NCBI RefSeq assembly: GCF_004103755.1
Contig: NZ_CP035283.1
Span: 744,001 to 808,000 of the forward strand
Direction: 5' to 3'
Length of the DNA stretch: 64,000 bases
From: Caproiciproducens sp. NJN-50
GTDB lineage: Bacteria; Bacillota; Clostridia; Oscillospirales; Acutalibacteraceae
Positions 8,850 through 18,125 of this stretch are shown in pieces. Each line of letters begins with the position of its first letter. The first letter of the stretch is position 1. The notes under the pieces were generated by a model. The model saw only the letters and a program-made list of their open reading frames with translations, had not been told where the DNA came from and made no database searches. The translations under genes were made by a program, and so were the position numbers.

Positions 8850-9380
8850 TTAAGGCAGAACGACCTGCATGAGATAGTGGAAGATCACCAGGATGGCCGC
8901 TACCACGCCCACGGAAATAAAAACCTTATGAAGCGGTTTTCTGCGGTCGAGCAGGTACATCGTGCCGAAAAGAAAGACCAAAGAGGTCACGGTAAAATGC
9001 GCAAACGGCAGCAGCACCCCATAGGCCAGAACCATAGCCAGCAGGACGATCACGTCTCTGGAAACCACATGCCTGACGGCCTCTTTCAATCCCCGCTCCC
9101 TGAATTTATCCCGGAACAGGATTCCGCACGTCACCAGGATAATCAGGAAGAATATCGCCAAAATGAAGAGCTGAGGCAGGGAATTGGGGTTCGTCAGGCC
9201 GGTAAAAATGCCCTCCAGCTTCAGCGAATCGGCAAACAGCGCCAAAGTGATGAGAAACATCAGTCCCAGAAGCCAAATTTCACCCGGAGCATGCTTTGGG
9301 GTGCCCTCGTCACCCGGCTTGACTGCGGCGCTGTCCTTTTCCCGCTCCGCGGCCTCCGCTTCTATTTCCTTGTTTTCCAT
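8850..9380 (-). CDS. tctB: Tripartite tricarboxylate transporter small permease
   Basis: The product is 176 residues with a charged cytoplasmic N-terminus of about 33 residues and four hydrophobic segments (about 35-52, 66-88, 107-140 and 152-174). This is the TctB plan. Sequence conservation in this family is low, so identification rests on the membrane pattern and on its place directly before TctA and TctC. The start ATG at 9380 has GGGAGGAG upstream. Confidence 0.88.
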   Translation of the reverse strand: MENKEIEAEAAEREKDSAAVKPGDEGTPKHAPGEIWLLGLMFLITLALFADSLKLEGIFTGLTNPNSLPQLFILAIFFLIILVTCGILFRDKFRERGLKEAVRHVVSRDVIVLLAMVLAYGVLLPFAHFTVTSLVFLFGTMYLLDRRKPLHKVFISVGVVAAILVIFHYLMQVVLP

Positions 9381-9488
9381 GATACTCCTCCCTTCTTTTA
9401 AAACCTTCCCCGGCAGCTTGAAAGTTCTATGTATGCTTCCGCGCTATATTGTTTCCAAGAAAGCGCGTACCGATTCAAACATGCCGGA

Positions 9489-11501
9489 TCAGGTGTGGTC
9501 CGGGGCCAGAAATCCGAGCCGTTCCAATGTCAGCAGGACGTTGCGCCCCGCCTGAACGCCGCTGATGATCTGGCCGGCCTTCAGACTGTCGCCAATATTG
9601 AGAATTTCCACGGAGCCGGAAAAATCAGAGCGAAGCCCGTCCAGTACCGGCGCATAAGGGCGCATTCCCAGACAGATGAATCCATAATCCAGCGGAAGCG
9701 CAGACTGCTTCCCATCCGTTTCCACAAGAAACTGCGTTTTCCGGACCTCCAAAAGTCTGGTGCCGGTCAGCTGCCGCACTTTATATTTTTCCATCATGTT
9801 ACTGTCGCATACCTTGGTGATCGGATCAAGGTCGCTGCCAAGGGCGGGCAGCAGTTCCACAACCGTCACCTCGGCGCCGCGCTGCGCGAAGAATTCCATC
9901 ATATCCAATCCGACCGCTCCGCCGCCGGCAATCACGACCTTTTTCCCGGTCATATCCGCCGGATAGCTGTCCACATGGTCGATCATGGAGAAAACCGTAT
10001 GGATCGGACTGCCCTCCTGATCGGTCGTTTCACGCAGGCCCGGGATATTCGGCAGGACCGGAACGGAGCCGGTGGCGTTGACAATGACGTCCGGCCGCAG
10101 ATCACGGATCTTTCCGGTGCTTGCCGGAGTGTTCAGGAGCACGGTCAGATTTTTGAGATTGGAAGCCCGGCGGATCAGATAGGCTGTAAAGTCGCCGATC
10201 CTCGCCTTATCCGGCAGCCGGACAAGGTCCGTCGTGTGGCCTCCGAGATGATCGGACTGCTCCAGAAGAGAAACGGTGCAGCCGACTTCGGCGGCAGTGC
10301 AGGCGGCTTCCAGCCCGGCCGTGCCGCCGCCGGCCACGACAACGTTGCATGGGCGTGAGACCTTCCGGCTGCGGTAGGCGTCCCCCTCCACGACCGCCGG
10401 ATTGACCGTGCAGCGCAGAGGGCGGTTCTTTCCGATCCGGTTTCCCGCGCAGCCGATATTGCAGGAAATGCATTTGCGAATCTCATCCTTTTTCCCGTTT
10501 TTCGCTTTCCAGGCCCAATCGGGGTCTGCGATCAGGCAGCGGCCCAGTCCGATCAGGTCTGCGTCGCCCCGCTCCAGAATATCCTCCGCCACATGGGGAT
10601 CACGGATGTTGCCCATGGTGATTGTGGGTTTTCCAAAGCGGTCCCGGACCGCGCGCGCCATGTAGGAGCGCCAGCCGTCGGGCCGGAAGCAGGAATCGAT
10701 CTGATATTCCAAAGAGTCGTTCAGGCCGCAGGATACATTGAATACATCCACCAGGCCGGCGACATACTTTAGGTATTCCAAAGTGTCGTCCAGAGTGTTT
10801 CCGCCCGGGACAAATTCGTCCGCAGACAGCCGGAGCATGACCGGGAAATTCGGGCCGACCTGGCTGCGGATCTCTTCGGCGGCCTCGCGGAGGAATCGGG
10901 CCCGGTTTTCGGGAGTGCCTCCGTATTGATCCGTGCGGCCGTTGGTGGTGGGAGAGAGAAATTGGCTGAGCAGATAGGAATGCCCGCCGTGAATCTCCAC
11001 GCTGTCGAATCCCGCAATCTGCGCCCGTTTCGCAGCCGCGCCGAAATCCTTCACGATTTTCTGAATCTCTTCCACAGTCAGGGGACGGGGGATTTCATTC
11101 CCCCGCTTGCTGGGGCGGCTGGATGCGGAAACAGGCTGCATTCCGATCCGGGAAGAGCGGGCGGAAGCGCCCGCGTGATTGAGCTGAATGGAAACGGCGC
11201 AGCCCTGGGCGTGAAGGGCTTCGCACAGTTCAAAGAAGCCGGGAATGAAACGATCCTCGTCCAAACGGAGCTGGGTTGTTCCGTTGGAGCCGGCGGGGAA
11301 GGAGACATTGGCGTTCTCGACAATGATCAGTCCGGTGCCTCCCCTGGCTCTTTGAATATAGTAACGCATGTGTTCCCGGCTGATAGAGCCATCCGCACAG
11401 GCAAAATTTGTTCCCATAGGCATCATAACAGTGCGGTTCTGAATCGTCAAGTTTTTTATCTTAAGAGGTGAGAAAAGGACCGGAAAGGAACAACCTTCCA
11501 T
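9489..11501 (-). CDS. Fe-S/FMN/FAD enoate or dienoyl-CoA reductase, old yellow enzyme family
   Basis: Residues 1-340 form an old-yellow-enzyme barrel (SPLKIKNLTIQNRTV, IQLNHAGASAR, VEIHGGHSYLLSQFLSP). C344, C347, C351 and C364 (CISCNIGC, LRC) are the 4Fe-4S ligands. GGGTAGLEAA at 391-400 starts the FAD domain, and IAGGGAVGLDMMEF is the NAD(P)H loop. This is the plan of 2,4-dienoyl-CoA reductase FadH, BaiCD/BaiH and trimethylamine dehydrogenase. RBS AGGAGATG precedes ATG 11501. It follows an acyl-CoA dehydrogenase by 73 bp and precedes the Tct genes. The likely role is reduction of an unsaturated ring or enoyl-CoA intermediate in an anaerobic route; the exact substrate is inference. Confidence 0.9.
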   Translation of the reverse strand: MEGCSFPVLFSPLKIKNLTIQNRTVMMPMGTNFACADGSISREHMRYYIQRARGGTGLIIVENANVSFPAGSNGTTQLRLDEDRFIPGFFELCEALHAQGCAVSIQLNHAGASARSSRIGMQPVSASSRPSKRGNEIPRPLTVEEIQKIVKDFGAAAKRAQIAGFDSVEIHGGHSYLLSQFLSPTTNGRTDQYGGTPENRARFLREAAEEIRSQVGPNFPVMLRLSADEFVPGGNTLDDTLEYLKYVAGLVDVFNVSCGLNDSLEYQIDSCFRPDGWRSYMARAVRDRFGKPTITMGNIRDPHVAEDILERGDADLIGLGRCLIADPDWAWKAKNGKKDEIRKCISCNIGCAGNRIGKNRPLRCTVNPAVVEGDAYRSRKVSRPCNVVVAGGGTAGLEAACTAAEVGCTVSLLEQSDHLGGHTTDLVRLPDKARIGDFTAYLIRRASNLKNLTVLLNTPASTGKIRDLRPDVIVNATGSVPVLPNIPGLRETTDQEGSPIHTVFSMIDHVDSYPADMTGKKVVIAGGGAVGLDMMEFFAQRGAEVTVVELLPALGSDLDPITKVCDSNMMEKYKVRQLTGTRLLEVRKTQFLVETDGKQSALPLDYGFICLGMRPYAPVLDGLRSDFSGSVEILNIGDSLKAGQIISGVQAGRNVLLTLERLGFLAPDHT

Positions 11502-11574
11502 GACAACGGCATCTCCTAATTTTAAAAATCATGAAACCTGGAAATAGTACGGGATGGTGTGCTGATAGGCCTGA

Positions 11575-12702
11575 TTACTTCTTTTCAAGGATTTTGGCGA
11601 TGGTCATCCGCTGGATCTGATTGGTGCCCTCGAAGATCTGGAAGATCTTGGCGTCGCGCATCAGTTTTTCCACCGGATATTCGCGGCTGTAGCCGTAGCC
11701 CCCAAAAATCTGAACCGCATTGGAGGTAACCTCCTGCGCCGCGTCGGTTACAAATGTCTTGGTAATGGAACCTTCCATGCGCAGGTCGCGGTGTTCGTCC
11801 TTGTCCAGCAGACGCATGGTATTGTTGACCAGGACACGGGAGGCTTCGGTCTTGATGGCCATATCCGCCAGCATGGACTGCACCATTTGGAATTTGATGA
11901 TAGGCTGCCCGAACTGTTTGCGCTCCTTGGCGTAGGCCACGGATTCGTCCAGAGCGCGTTGCATGATGCCCACGGCCAGCGTAGCGACGAAAGCGCGCGA
12001 GATGTTCAGGGCGCCGAGGGCGACTTTAAGGCCTTTGCCTTTTTCACCGACAATGTTCGTTGCGGGAACGCGGACGTTGTCGAAGATCAGTTCGGTGGTG
12101 TTGGAAAGGCGGAACCCCATCTTTTTCTCGTGGGCGCCGACGGAAAAACCCGGAGTGTCACGGTCGATCAGGAAAGCCGTAATGCCCTCTTCCGTCCGGA
12201 AAAAGCTGACATACAGGGAAGCGCAGGCGCCGTTGGTGGCAAAGGTCTTGGTGCCGTTCAGGATGTAGTCGTTTCCCTCTTTGGCCGCGGTTGCGCGCAG
12301 GGCGCCCGCGTCCGAACCGGCGCCGGGCTCCGTGATGGCGAAGCAGGCGAACTTTCCAGAGGAAAGCACATCGGCGAAATACTGCGCTTGCTCTTTGGTT
12401 CCATAGAGCATAACGTTTCGGAACGCTACGAAATTCGTTACAAGAGTGTCGGCATAACCGGCGTCGACTTTGGCCAGCTCCTCGAAAAGCATTGCGGTCG
12501 TTTCAAAGTCGAGGCCCATTCCGCCGTACTCCTCTGGGATTTCCGCCATATGCAGACCCATATCGAGAGCGGGCTGAAACAGTTCGACGGGGCATTCGCC
12601 CTTTTCGTCACATTCCGCGACATGAGGTTTGACCGCCTTTTCCGCCAGGTCGCGGACCATTTCAATCAGTTCAGTTTGCTCATCAGTATAAAGCAGAGCC
12701 AT
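11575..12702 (-). CDS. Acyl-CoA dehydrogenase (first of two flanking the divergent promoter)
   Basis: The 375 residues carry all family marks: AITEPGAGSDAGAL and NGTKTFATNGACASLY contact the flavin, RKQFGQPIIKFQ is the helical FAD region, and IFQIFEGTNQIQR contains the catalytic Glu of the short/medium-chain type. Family members oxidise acyl-CoA at C2-C3 with ETF, and in anaerobes may run as enoyl-CoA reductases. RBS AAAGGATG precedes ATG 12702. It is the first gene of the leftward set. With the CoA transferase, the ligase and the shikimate-type dehydrogenases nearby, a cyclohexane- or cyclohexene-carboxyl-CoA substrate is an attractive inference. No etfAB is in the window. Confidence 0.92.
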   Translation of the reverse strand: MALLYTDEQTELIEMVRDLAEKAVKPHVAECDEKGECPVELFQPALDMGLHMAEIPEEYGGMGLDFETTAMLFEELAKVDAGYADTLVTNFVAFRNVMLYGTKEQAQYFADVLSSGKFACFAITEPGAGSDAGALRATAAKEGNDYILNGTKTFATNGACASLYVSFFRTEEGITAFLIDRDTPGFSVGAHEKKMGFRLSNTTELIFDNVRVPATNIVGEKGKGLKVALGALNISRAFVATLAVGIMQRALDESVAYAKERKQFGQPIIKFQMVQSMLADMAIKTEASRVLVNNTMRLLDKDEHRDLRMEGSITKTFVTDAAQEVTSNAVQIFGGYGYSREYPVEKLMRDAKIFQIFEGTNQIQRMTIAKILEKK

Positions 12703-13082
12703 TTTGATAACATCCTTTCCTAAAAAAACTAAAGCGATGGGAAATAGACAATTCGTACAAAGCGGGCGCAGTAAAACCGGTTTTTTTTGGACCTGCTGGA
12801 CTTTGTTTATAATATAACACGTTTCATTGGTTTCAACAATTGAAAACGGGTAGCGATAGATAAGTCCTATAGGTTCCTACTAAAGCGCAGGATTTTCCGA
12901 TTAGTATTTTAGAAGAATTGATGCTACAATAAACAAAAAATCAGGTGCTACAGCTTACAGAATCAGCATTTTAACAACACTGTATGCCTGCTTTTTTGAT
13001 CAAAGCATGGGTTGCGGTGAGCGCAGTCCATACGCACACACCTTTGGGTTAAAATTTTCACATTCATTTTAGGAGGTAAAAA
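12703..13082. promoter_or_regulatory. Divergent control region of the two acid-metabolism gene sets
   Basis: This 380-bp gene-free gap holds the start sites of both sets. For the leftward set a weak TTGAAA (minus strand, 12831-12836) lies 17 bp from ATTATA (12808-12813). For the rightward set the only candidate is TTAGTA (12901-12906), 18 bp, TACAAT (12925-12930), a poor -35 that suggests an activator. The inverted repeat TACTAA/TTAGTA (12878-12906) with a 17-bp centre overlaps that -35 and could be a LysR site. CCTATAGG lies close by. An AGGAGG RBS ends the region before 13083. Confidence 0.45.
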
Positions 13083-14276
13083 ATGAGCAAATTGAGCGAT
13101 GAGCAATTTCAGGCGTACCTAAAGCAGATTCGTGAATTGGCCGAGGGCCCGTTCGACGAGATGCAGAAAGAAATCGAGGTCACGAACAAGTTCCCTCAGG
13201 AATTTTACGATCTTGCAATCAAAAATGATCTGTACCGTTTTGCACTGCCCGAAAAATACGGCGGGTTCGGCCTGACCGAGAAGCAGATCCTGATGGTACA
13301 GGAAGAGTTTTCCCGCGGCCCCGGCGGCATGCGCATGCATCTTCATCATGCGGCCGACCTCGACTGGCGCATTCTGGACGACTTTGGCAGCGATGAACTG
13401 AAAGCCCAGTATATGGACAAATTTCAGGATAAGACCGTTTACTCCAACTTCGCCCTGACGGAAAAAACCGGCGGAACCGGCGCCGACGTTCATACCACCG
13501 CGATCAAAGACGGCGACTACTACGTCATTAACGGGGAAAAGACCCTGATTTCCCATACGGACTGCTCCGATTTTACCTATCTCATTGTGAGTACGGACCC
13601 CACCTCCGACAAAGACAGCCGTCTGTCCGCGTTCTTTGTGGATGTTCATACCCCCGGCTACGAGATCGTCCCGATGCCCCATATGATGGGCTGCCGCGGC
13701 GCCGGCCATGCCGGGCTGCGCTTCACCAACATGCGCGTCCACAAGAAATTTCTGCTGGGCAAAGAGGGTATGGGCCTTGAGATTGCGATGCACTCGCTCG
13801 CTGTTTCCCGCGCGCATATCGCCGTCAGCAACCTTGGCATGGCGCAGAGAATGCTGGAAATGACGATCAAACGCGCAAAAGACCGCGTCACGTTCGGCAA
13901 GCCCCTGATCAAGCGCCAGGCGATCCAGCAGACCATTGCCGACATGGGAACCGAAATTCATGCCCTCCGCCTGATGATTTATGATTTCGCCGAGGACTAC
14001 GAGGCCGGCCGCGACATTGAAATGAAGGCCGCAATGTGCAAACTGCACAGCATCAACACCGTGAAGATGGTTTCCGACGCCATGCTGGAAATCTTCGGCG
14101 GCATCGGCTACTTCGAGGACTGCGAGTACGGCCCCACCGAGCGCCTGTACCGCGACTGCCGCGCCATGTGGCTGGAGGAAGGCCCGCGCACGGTCCAGCG
14201 CCTGACTGCATTCCGCGGCCTGGAGAAGAACGGCGGCGTTATTTCCTACAAGGACAACGGATACCGGACCGTCTGA
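13083..14276 (+). CDS. Divergent acyl-CoA dehydrogenase family protein
   Basis: The 397-residue acyl-CoA dehydrogenase fold is clear from LTEKTGGTGADVHTTA, INGEKTLISHTD, RVTFGKPLIKRQAIQQ and LEIFGGIGYFEDCEYG. It is distant from the first copy in this cluster. The usual catalytic stretch YEGTxxIQR reads WLEEGPRTVQR here: a Glu remains in register but Thr is replaced by Pro. It starts at ATG 13083 behind TAGGAGGT and leads the rightward operon, with the CoA transferase 68 bp after it. The family includes CaiA-like reductases of CoA-linked acids; a role on a hydroxylated ring-carboxyl-CoA is inference. Codon use matches its neighbours. Confidence 0.88.
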   Translation: MSKLSDEQFQAYLKQIRELAEGPFDEMQKEIEVTNKFPQEFYDLAIKNDLYRFALPEKYGGFGLTEKQILMVQEEFSRGPGGMRMHLHHAADLDWRILDDFGSDELKAQYMDKFQDKTVYSNFALTEKTGGTGADVHTTAIKDGDYYVINGEKTLISHTDCSDFTYLIVSTDPTSDKDSRLSAFFVDVHTPGYEIVPMPHMMGCRGAGHAGLRFTNMRVHKKFLLGKEGMGLEIAMHSLAVSRAHIAVSNLGMAQRMLEMTIKRAKDRVTFGKPLIKRQAIQQTIADMGTEIHALRLMIYDFAEDYEAGRDIEMKAAMCKLHSINTVKMVSDAMLEIFGGIGYFEDCEYGPTERLYRDCRAMWLEEGPRTVQRLTAFRGLEKNGGVISYKDNGYRTV

Positions 14277-14282
14277 GCTTCG

Positions 14283-14307
14283 GGGACGCCGCCCTGGGCG
14301 GCGTCCC
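14283..14307 (+). other. GC-rich intercistronic hairpin
   Basis: GGGACGCCGCC-ctg-GGCGGCGTCCC forms a perfect 11-bp stem between the acyl-CoA dehydrogenase and the CoA transferase. No T-run follows, so it is more likely an mRNA stabiliser or processing signal than a terminator. Confidence 0.55.
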
Positions 14308-14344
14308 GCATCTGGGCAAACAACAAAGAAAGAAAGTGATTCCA

Positions 14345-15565
14345 TTGAAGCCTTTGGAAGGAGTCAGGGTTGTTGATCTGACGACGTTTCTGGCTGCGCC
14401 GACCACTGCCCGCGTGCTTGGCGAGTGGGGAGCGGACGTGGTCAAGGTGGAGTCGCCCAAGGGCGACCCCGGACGCACGCAGGGCGCGGTGTTCGGAATG
14501 CCGTATGAGGACGATGAGAACCTCGGCTTTGACATGTCCAATATGAACAAGCGCTTCATCACCCTGAATCTTAAGACCGAAAAGGGCCTTGAAGTCATGC
14601 ACAGGCTCCTTGCGGACGCCGATGTGTTCATCACAAATATCCGAAGCAAGTCTCTGGCCAAGCTGGGTCTGGACTATGAGACGCTGAGCGCAAAATATCC
14701 GAAACTCGTTTGGGCGCAGTGCCTCGGTTACGGTGAGAAGGGTCCTGAAAAGGATTCCGCCGGATTCGACGTGACCTGCTATATGGCCCGCGGCGGCGTT
14801 TTCGGAACAACTGTGAACAAGGGCGACGCCCCCATGATTCCCACCAACGGCTACGGCGATTTTCAGGTTTCCATGTGCGTTGCCTCCGGCATCAGTGCGG
14901 CGCTGTTCAACCGGACCCGCACCGGCCGGGGCGAAAAGGTTACGGTCAGCCTGCATCACGCGGCCGTCTTCATGCTGAGCACCGCCGTCGTTTCCGCCCA
15001 GTATGGCAACAAATACCCCAAAAGCCGTTTTGAGGTCATTTGCCCCACAAACAATGTCTACCGCACCAAAGATGACAAGCTGATCGCGATGTGCGCCCCC
15101 GAGTACGACCGGGACTACAACAAGGTTATGAAGCTCATCGGCCGCGGGGATCTTGTCGGCCATCCGGATTATTCGAATTGCGACCACATGAATGCTTTAC
15201 ATAAGAACGCAGAGGTCGTAAAGATTTTTGATGAGGCGATCGGTCAGTTTAACCGCGCCGAGATCCTGAAAATCTTTAAGGAGAATGACGTTCCCTGCGA
15301 AGCATGCTACGAGCCTCTCGATATGTACGAAGATGAGCAGGTCTGGGCGAACGGGGTTATGACGAAGCTGGACTGCCCGTCCGGCGAGCGCTGCATTGCG
15401 ACCAACCCGGTTAAATTCGGCTCTTACGCCGAACCGAGCTACAAAGTTTCTTCCGCGCAGGGGACCGATACCGTGGAAGTGATGAAAGGAATCGGGTACA
15501 GCGAAAGCGAAATCAGGGAATACCTGACCGAAGGCGCCGTTCAAGGCAAGAAGGCGCTGAAATAA
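14345..15565 (+). CDS. CaiB/BaiF-type (family III) CoA transferase
   Basis: The product is 406 residues. KPLEGVRVVDLTTFLAAPTT, EWGADVVKVESPKGDPGR, FDMSNMNKRFITLNLK and NGYGDFQVSMC are the family III motifs; the catalytic Asp lies in the fold region around GFDVTCYMA, as in FRC and CaiB. These enzymes move CoA from one acyl-CoA to another acid without ATP. The start is taken as TTG 14345 because the family begins at MKPLEGVRVVDLT; GTG at 14336 is an alternative, and both have only a weak AAAG-type RBS. It is placed between an acyl-CoA dehydrogenase and an MFS carrier, so it probably activates the imported acid. Confidence 0.92.
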   Translation: MKPLEGVRVVDLTTFLAAPTTARVLGEWGADVVKVESPKGDPGRTQGAVFGMPYEDDENLGFDMSNMNKRFITLNLKTEKGLEVMHRLLADADVFITNIRSKSLAKLGLDYETLSAKYPKLVWAQCLGYGEKGPEKDSAGFDVTCYMARGGVFGTTVNKGDAPMIPTNGYGDFQVSMCVASGISAALFNRTRTGRGEKVTVSLHHAAVFMLSTAVVSAQYGNKYPKSRFEVICPTNNVYRTKDDKLIAMCAPEYDRDYNKVMKLIGRGDLVGHPDYSNCDHMNALHKNAEVVKIFDEAIGQFNRAEILKIFKENDVPCEACYEPLDMYEDEQVWANGVMTKLDCPSGERCIATNPVKFGSYAEPSYKVSSAQGTDTVEVMKGIGYSESEIREYLTEGAVQGKKALK

Positions 15566-15613
15566 CCGCTGGAATTACCGACGATTTTTAATTTTGAAGA
15601 GGAGTATGAGAAC

Positions 15614-16927
15614 GTGAAAGCAAAAAAGTACTTGTGGGTTTTAGCTACCGTTTATTTGGCTTACTTTACCCAAGGCATCCAGGCTTTGGTTCTTAGTCAA
15701 AACAAGGTTTCATTTTATACTCAATGGGGATTCACAAACGCCGATGCCGGTGCGGCGGCAGTCAGCGCAGCCATCGCTTTCACCGGTCTCGGCAAGTTCG
15801 TATCCGTATGGGTTTGCGGTGAAATTTCAGACAGGATCGGCCGCAAACCGATGGTATTTGTCGGCGCCCTGGCCTATGTGCTCAGTTTCTTAGGCCTGCT
15901 GGTTACTTCCAACGTTGTGGTTGCTAACGTCTGTGCCTTCGGTTTGGGTGCCGCAACTTCCTGCTTTGACGGAGCCAGCTATCCCGCCGTGCAGGAAAGC
16001 TGGGTAAAGGCCCCCGGCACCGCGCTGATCCTGATCAAAGGGTTTATCTCCGTGTCGGGCCTGATGTACCCGCTTCTGGTCGTTTCCCTGACGCAGGCCG
16101 GTAATTGGAAGATGGGAATCATTATTCCACTTATTTTGTCTGTTCTTACTTTCCTTATCGCAATTATTACCCCGTTCTCTTATGATGAGGAAATGAAACG
16201 TCGCAAAACGGATCCGGCAGCCAAAGCTGCTTATGAAAAGGAGCTTGCCGAAAAGAAGCACGTTCTCGATGCGGATGCCAAGAAGGCCGCTGCCCGCTTC
16301 AAATCCACCCCGCCCAAATTCGTCGTTGTCGGCTGCGCTGTTTATGGATTTATCGCTATGGCTACCATGTACTCTGCACAGCAATACATCAAGGCGTTCG
16401 GCAAGGTTGTTGTCGGAATGAGCGACATGAGCGCCGCCGGGCTGACCAGTGTCTATACCGCCGGTTCACTGATTGCTGTCATTGTCTGGGGCTTCTTTAT
16501 GGCAAAATTACGTTGGCGCACTTTGAAAGTTTTGCTGATTGATCTTGCCGGTTCTGTGCTGGGTTATGGCCTGGTCTGTATCGTCCGCGTTCCCGCCATG
16601 GTTTACCTTGCCACCTTCATGATCGGCCTGTTTGCTGCCGGCGGCGCCCTGCAGTGCGGCGTTTCCCTCATGCAGGAATTCCATCCCGGCAACAAGGGCA
16701 GAAACCTCGGTATTTACTACACATTTATGGGAGCTGCATCCTACGCTATTCCCTATATTCAATCTTGGCTGATTGGTTCAAGCTCCGAGGCCTCTGCTAC
16801 GGTATCCTGCTTACTGCTCAATCTCGGCATGGCTGTTGTCGGACTCTTCTTCATGATCTATCTGAGTGTTAACTATAAGAAGTGGTTCGGCGTCAGCGTC
16901 ATGTCAAAAGCCGGCGGAGACGATTAA
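15614..16927 (+). CDS. MFS transporter, probable organic acid carrier
   Basis: This membrane protein of 437 residues has about 12 hydrophobic segments split by a charged central loop (about residues 195-235, rich in Lys and Glu). GEISDRIGRKPMV is the conserved MFS loop 2-3 motif. The start is GTG 15614, with GAGGAG about 9 bp upstream; an ATG nearby is closed by a stop after three codons. It belongs to the rightward operon after the CoA transferase and before the YdiB-like gene. An anion such as quinate or shikimate is the likeliest cargo given its neighbours, but substrate assignment from MFS sequence is unsafe. Confidence 0.85.
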   Translation: MKAKKYLWVLATVYLAYFTQGIQALVLSQNKVSFYTQWGFTNADAGAAAVSAAIAFTGLGKFVSVWVCGEISDRIGRKPMVFVGALAYVLSFLGLLVTSNVVVANVCAFGLGAATSCFDGASYPAVQESWVKAPGTALILIKGFISVSGLMYPLLVVSLTQAGNWKMGIIIPLILSVLTFLIAIITPFSYDEEMKRRKTDPAAKAAYEKELAEKKHVLDADAKKAAARFKSTPPKFVVVGCAVYGFIAMATMYSAQQYIKAFGKVVVGMSDMSAAGLTSVYTAGSLIAVIVWGFFMAKLRWRTLKVLLIDLAGSVLGYGLVCIVRVPAMVYLATFMIGLFAAGGALQCGVSLMQEFHPGNKGRNLGIYYTFMGAASYAIPYIQSWLIGSSSEASATVSCLLLNLGMAVVGLFFMIYLSVNYKKWFGVSVMSKAGGDD

Positions 16928-17014
16928 TTTCGATCAGCTTTCTTTTCGCGATAGCGGTTTGGGTCTGGTCGGAAATTGACGTTTCTCGTTAAAATTTGAA
17001 GAATTCCAACGAAA

Positions 17015-17055
17015 GGCATAAAATCTCAGGGGAAGCTTCCCTGGGATTTTATGCC
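17015..17055 (+). terminator. Long hairpin after the MFS gene
   Basis: GGCATAAAATC pairs with GATTTTATGCC, with an inner CAGGG/CCCTG stem. There is no T-run on either side, so it may be a partial terminator or an RNA processing site that separates the CoA/MFS part from the shikimate-gene part of the transcript. Confidence 0.5.
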
Positions 17056-17196
17056 GTCATTACAGAACGTGCTAAGAAAGATTTTCCTCGACTTTTGCCG
17101 CAAAAAGGCCGGAATCTGTAAGTTGTTCTCAGCAAAAACAAGACATAGCTTAAATACTTCAAAATCTGTTTTATTAAAGAGAGGAGAAGATATATC

Positions 17197-18069
17197 ATGG
17201 CAGAAAGAATTACCGGACATACGGAACTGATTGGTCTGATCGCTTATCCGATCCGCCATTCCAGTTCTCCGAAAATGCACAACGAAGCATTTGCAAAATT
17301 AGGTCTAGATTATGCCTACCTGGCGTTTGAGGTGGACAACGATACTCTGGAGGATACTGTGAAGGGCCTTCGCGCGATGAAAGTACGCGGCTTTAACGTA
17401 TCGATGCCAAACAAGACGGTTATTTCCAAATATCTCGACAAACTGACTCCTGCCGCCGAAATGTGCGGAGCGGTTAATACCGTCATCAACGACAATGGCG
17501 TATTGACGGGAACAATCACAGACGGTATCGGTTATATGACCGCGCTCAAAGACGCCGGCATCGATATCATAGGAAAGAAGATGACGATTGTCGGAGCCGG
17601 CGGCGCGGCAACTGCGGTCGAGGTGCAGGCTGCGCTCGACGGCGTGTCTGAGATGTCCATTTTCAATGCAAACGATAAATTCTGGCCGAGAGCCGAGCAT
17701 AATGTTCAAACAATCAATGAGAAAACGAAATGTAAGGCAACACTGCACAGGCTGGAGGACCTTGACGATCTAAAAGCCGAAATTGCGTCGAGCCCCCTGT
17801 TTGCCAATGCGACAGGCGTAGGTATGAAGCCGCTGGAAGGCCGGACTTATATCCCGGATCAGTCTTTCCTGCGCCCTGACCTGATCGTTACCGATGTTGT
17901 TTACGCTCCGACAGAAACCGCGCTTTTGAAAATGGCGAAAGAGGTCGGATGCAAAACAATGAACGGCCTGGGAATGATGTTATATCAGGGTGCCGCCGCG
18001 TTCAAGCTTTGGACCGGGAAAGAAATGCCGATCGATTATATAAAAGAAGTCCTCAATATCCATTATTAA
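17197..18069 (+). CDS. ydiB: Quinate/shikimate dehydrogenase, YdiB-like
   Basis: This 290-residue protein belongs to the AroE superfamily. HSSSPKMHN binds the substrate carboxylate. Lys73 (NVSMPNKT) and Asp109 (TDGIGY) are the catalytic pair, and IVGAGGAATAVEVQAAL is the nucleotide loop. Several segments recall E. coli YdiB in particular: SIFNANDKFW, TGVGMKPLEG and LWTGKEMPIDYIKEVL. YdiB oxidises both quinate and shikimate with NAD or NADP. The RBS GAGAGGAG precedes ATG 17197. With AroD following, the pair could interconvert quinate, dehydroquinate and dehydroshikimate. A simple biosynthetic AroE is the alternative, but the catabolic setting argues against it. Confidence 0.88.
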   Translation: MAERITGHTELIGLIAYPIRHSSSPKMHNEAFAKLGLDYAYLAFEVDNDTLEDTVKGLRAMKVRGFNVSMPNKTVISKYLDKLTPAAEMCGAVNTVINDNGVLTGTITDGIGYMTALKDAGIDIIGKKMTIVGAGGAATAVEVQAALDGVSEMSIFNANDKFWPRAEHNVQTINEKTKCKATLHRLEDLDDLKAEIASSPLFANATGVGMKPLEGRTYIPDQSFLRPDLIVTDVVYAPTETALLKMAKEVGCKTMNGLGMMLYQGAAAFKLWTGKEMPIDYIKEVLNIHY

Positions 18070-18125
18070 GCTGCGGCTGATTGCTGTCAATCCTAGCCAA
18101 AATGGTGAAAGGATGAGTAAGCCAT

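Noticed and set aside
13119..14345. 408-codon minus-strand frame opposite the second acyl-CoA dehydrogenase
   Set aside because: It is a shadow of a well-supported plus-strand gene; no motif and no RBS.
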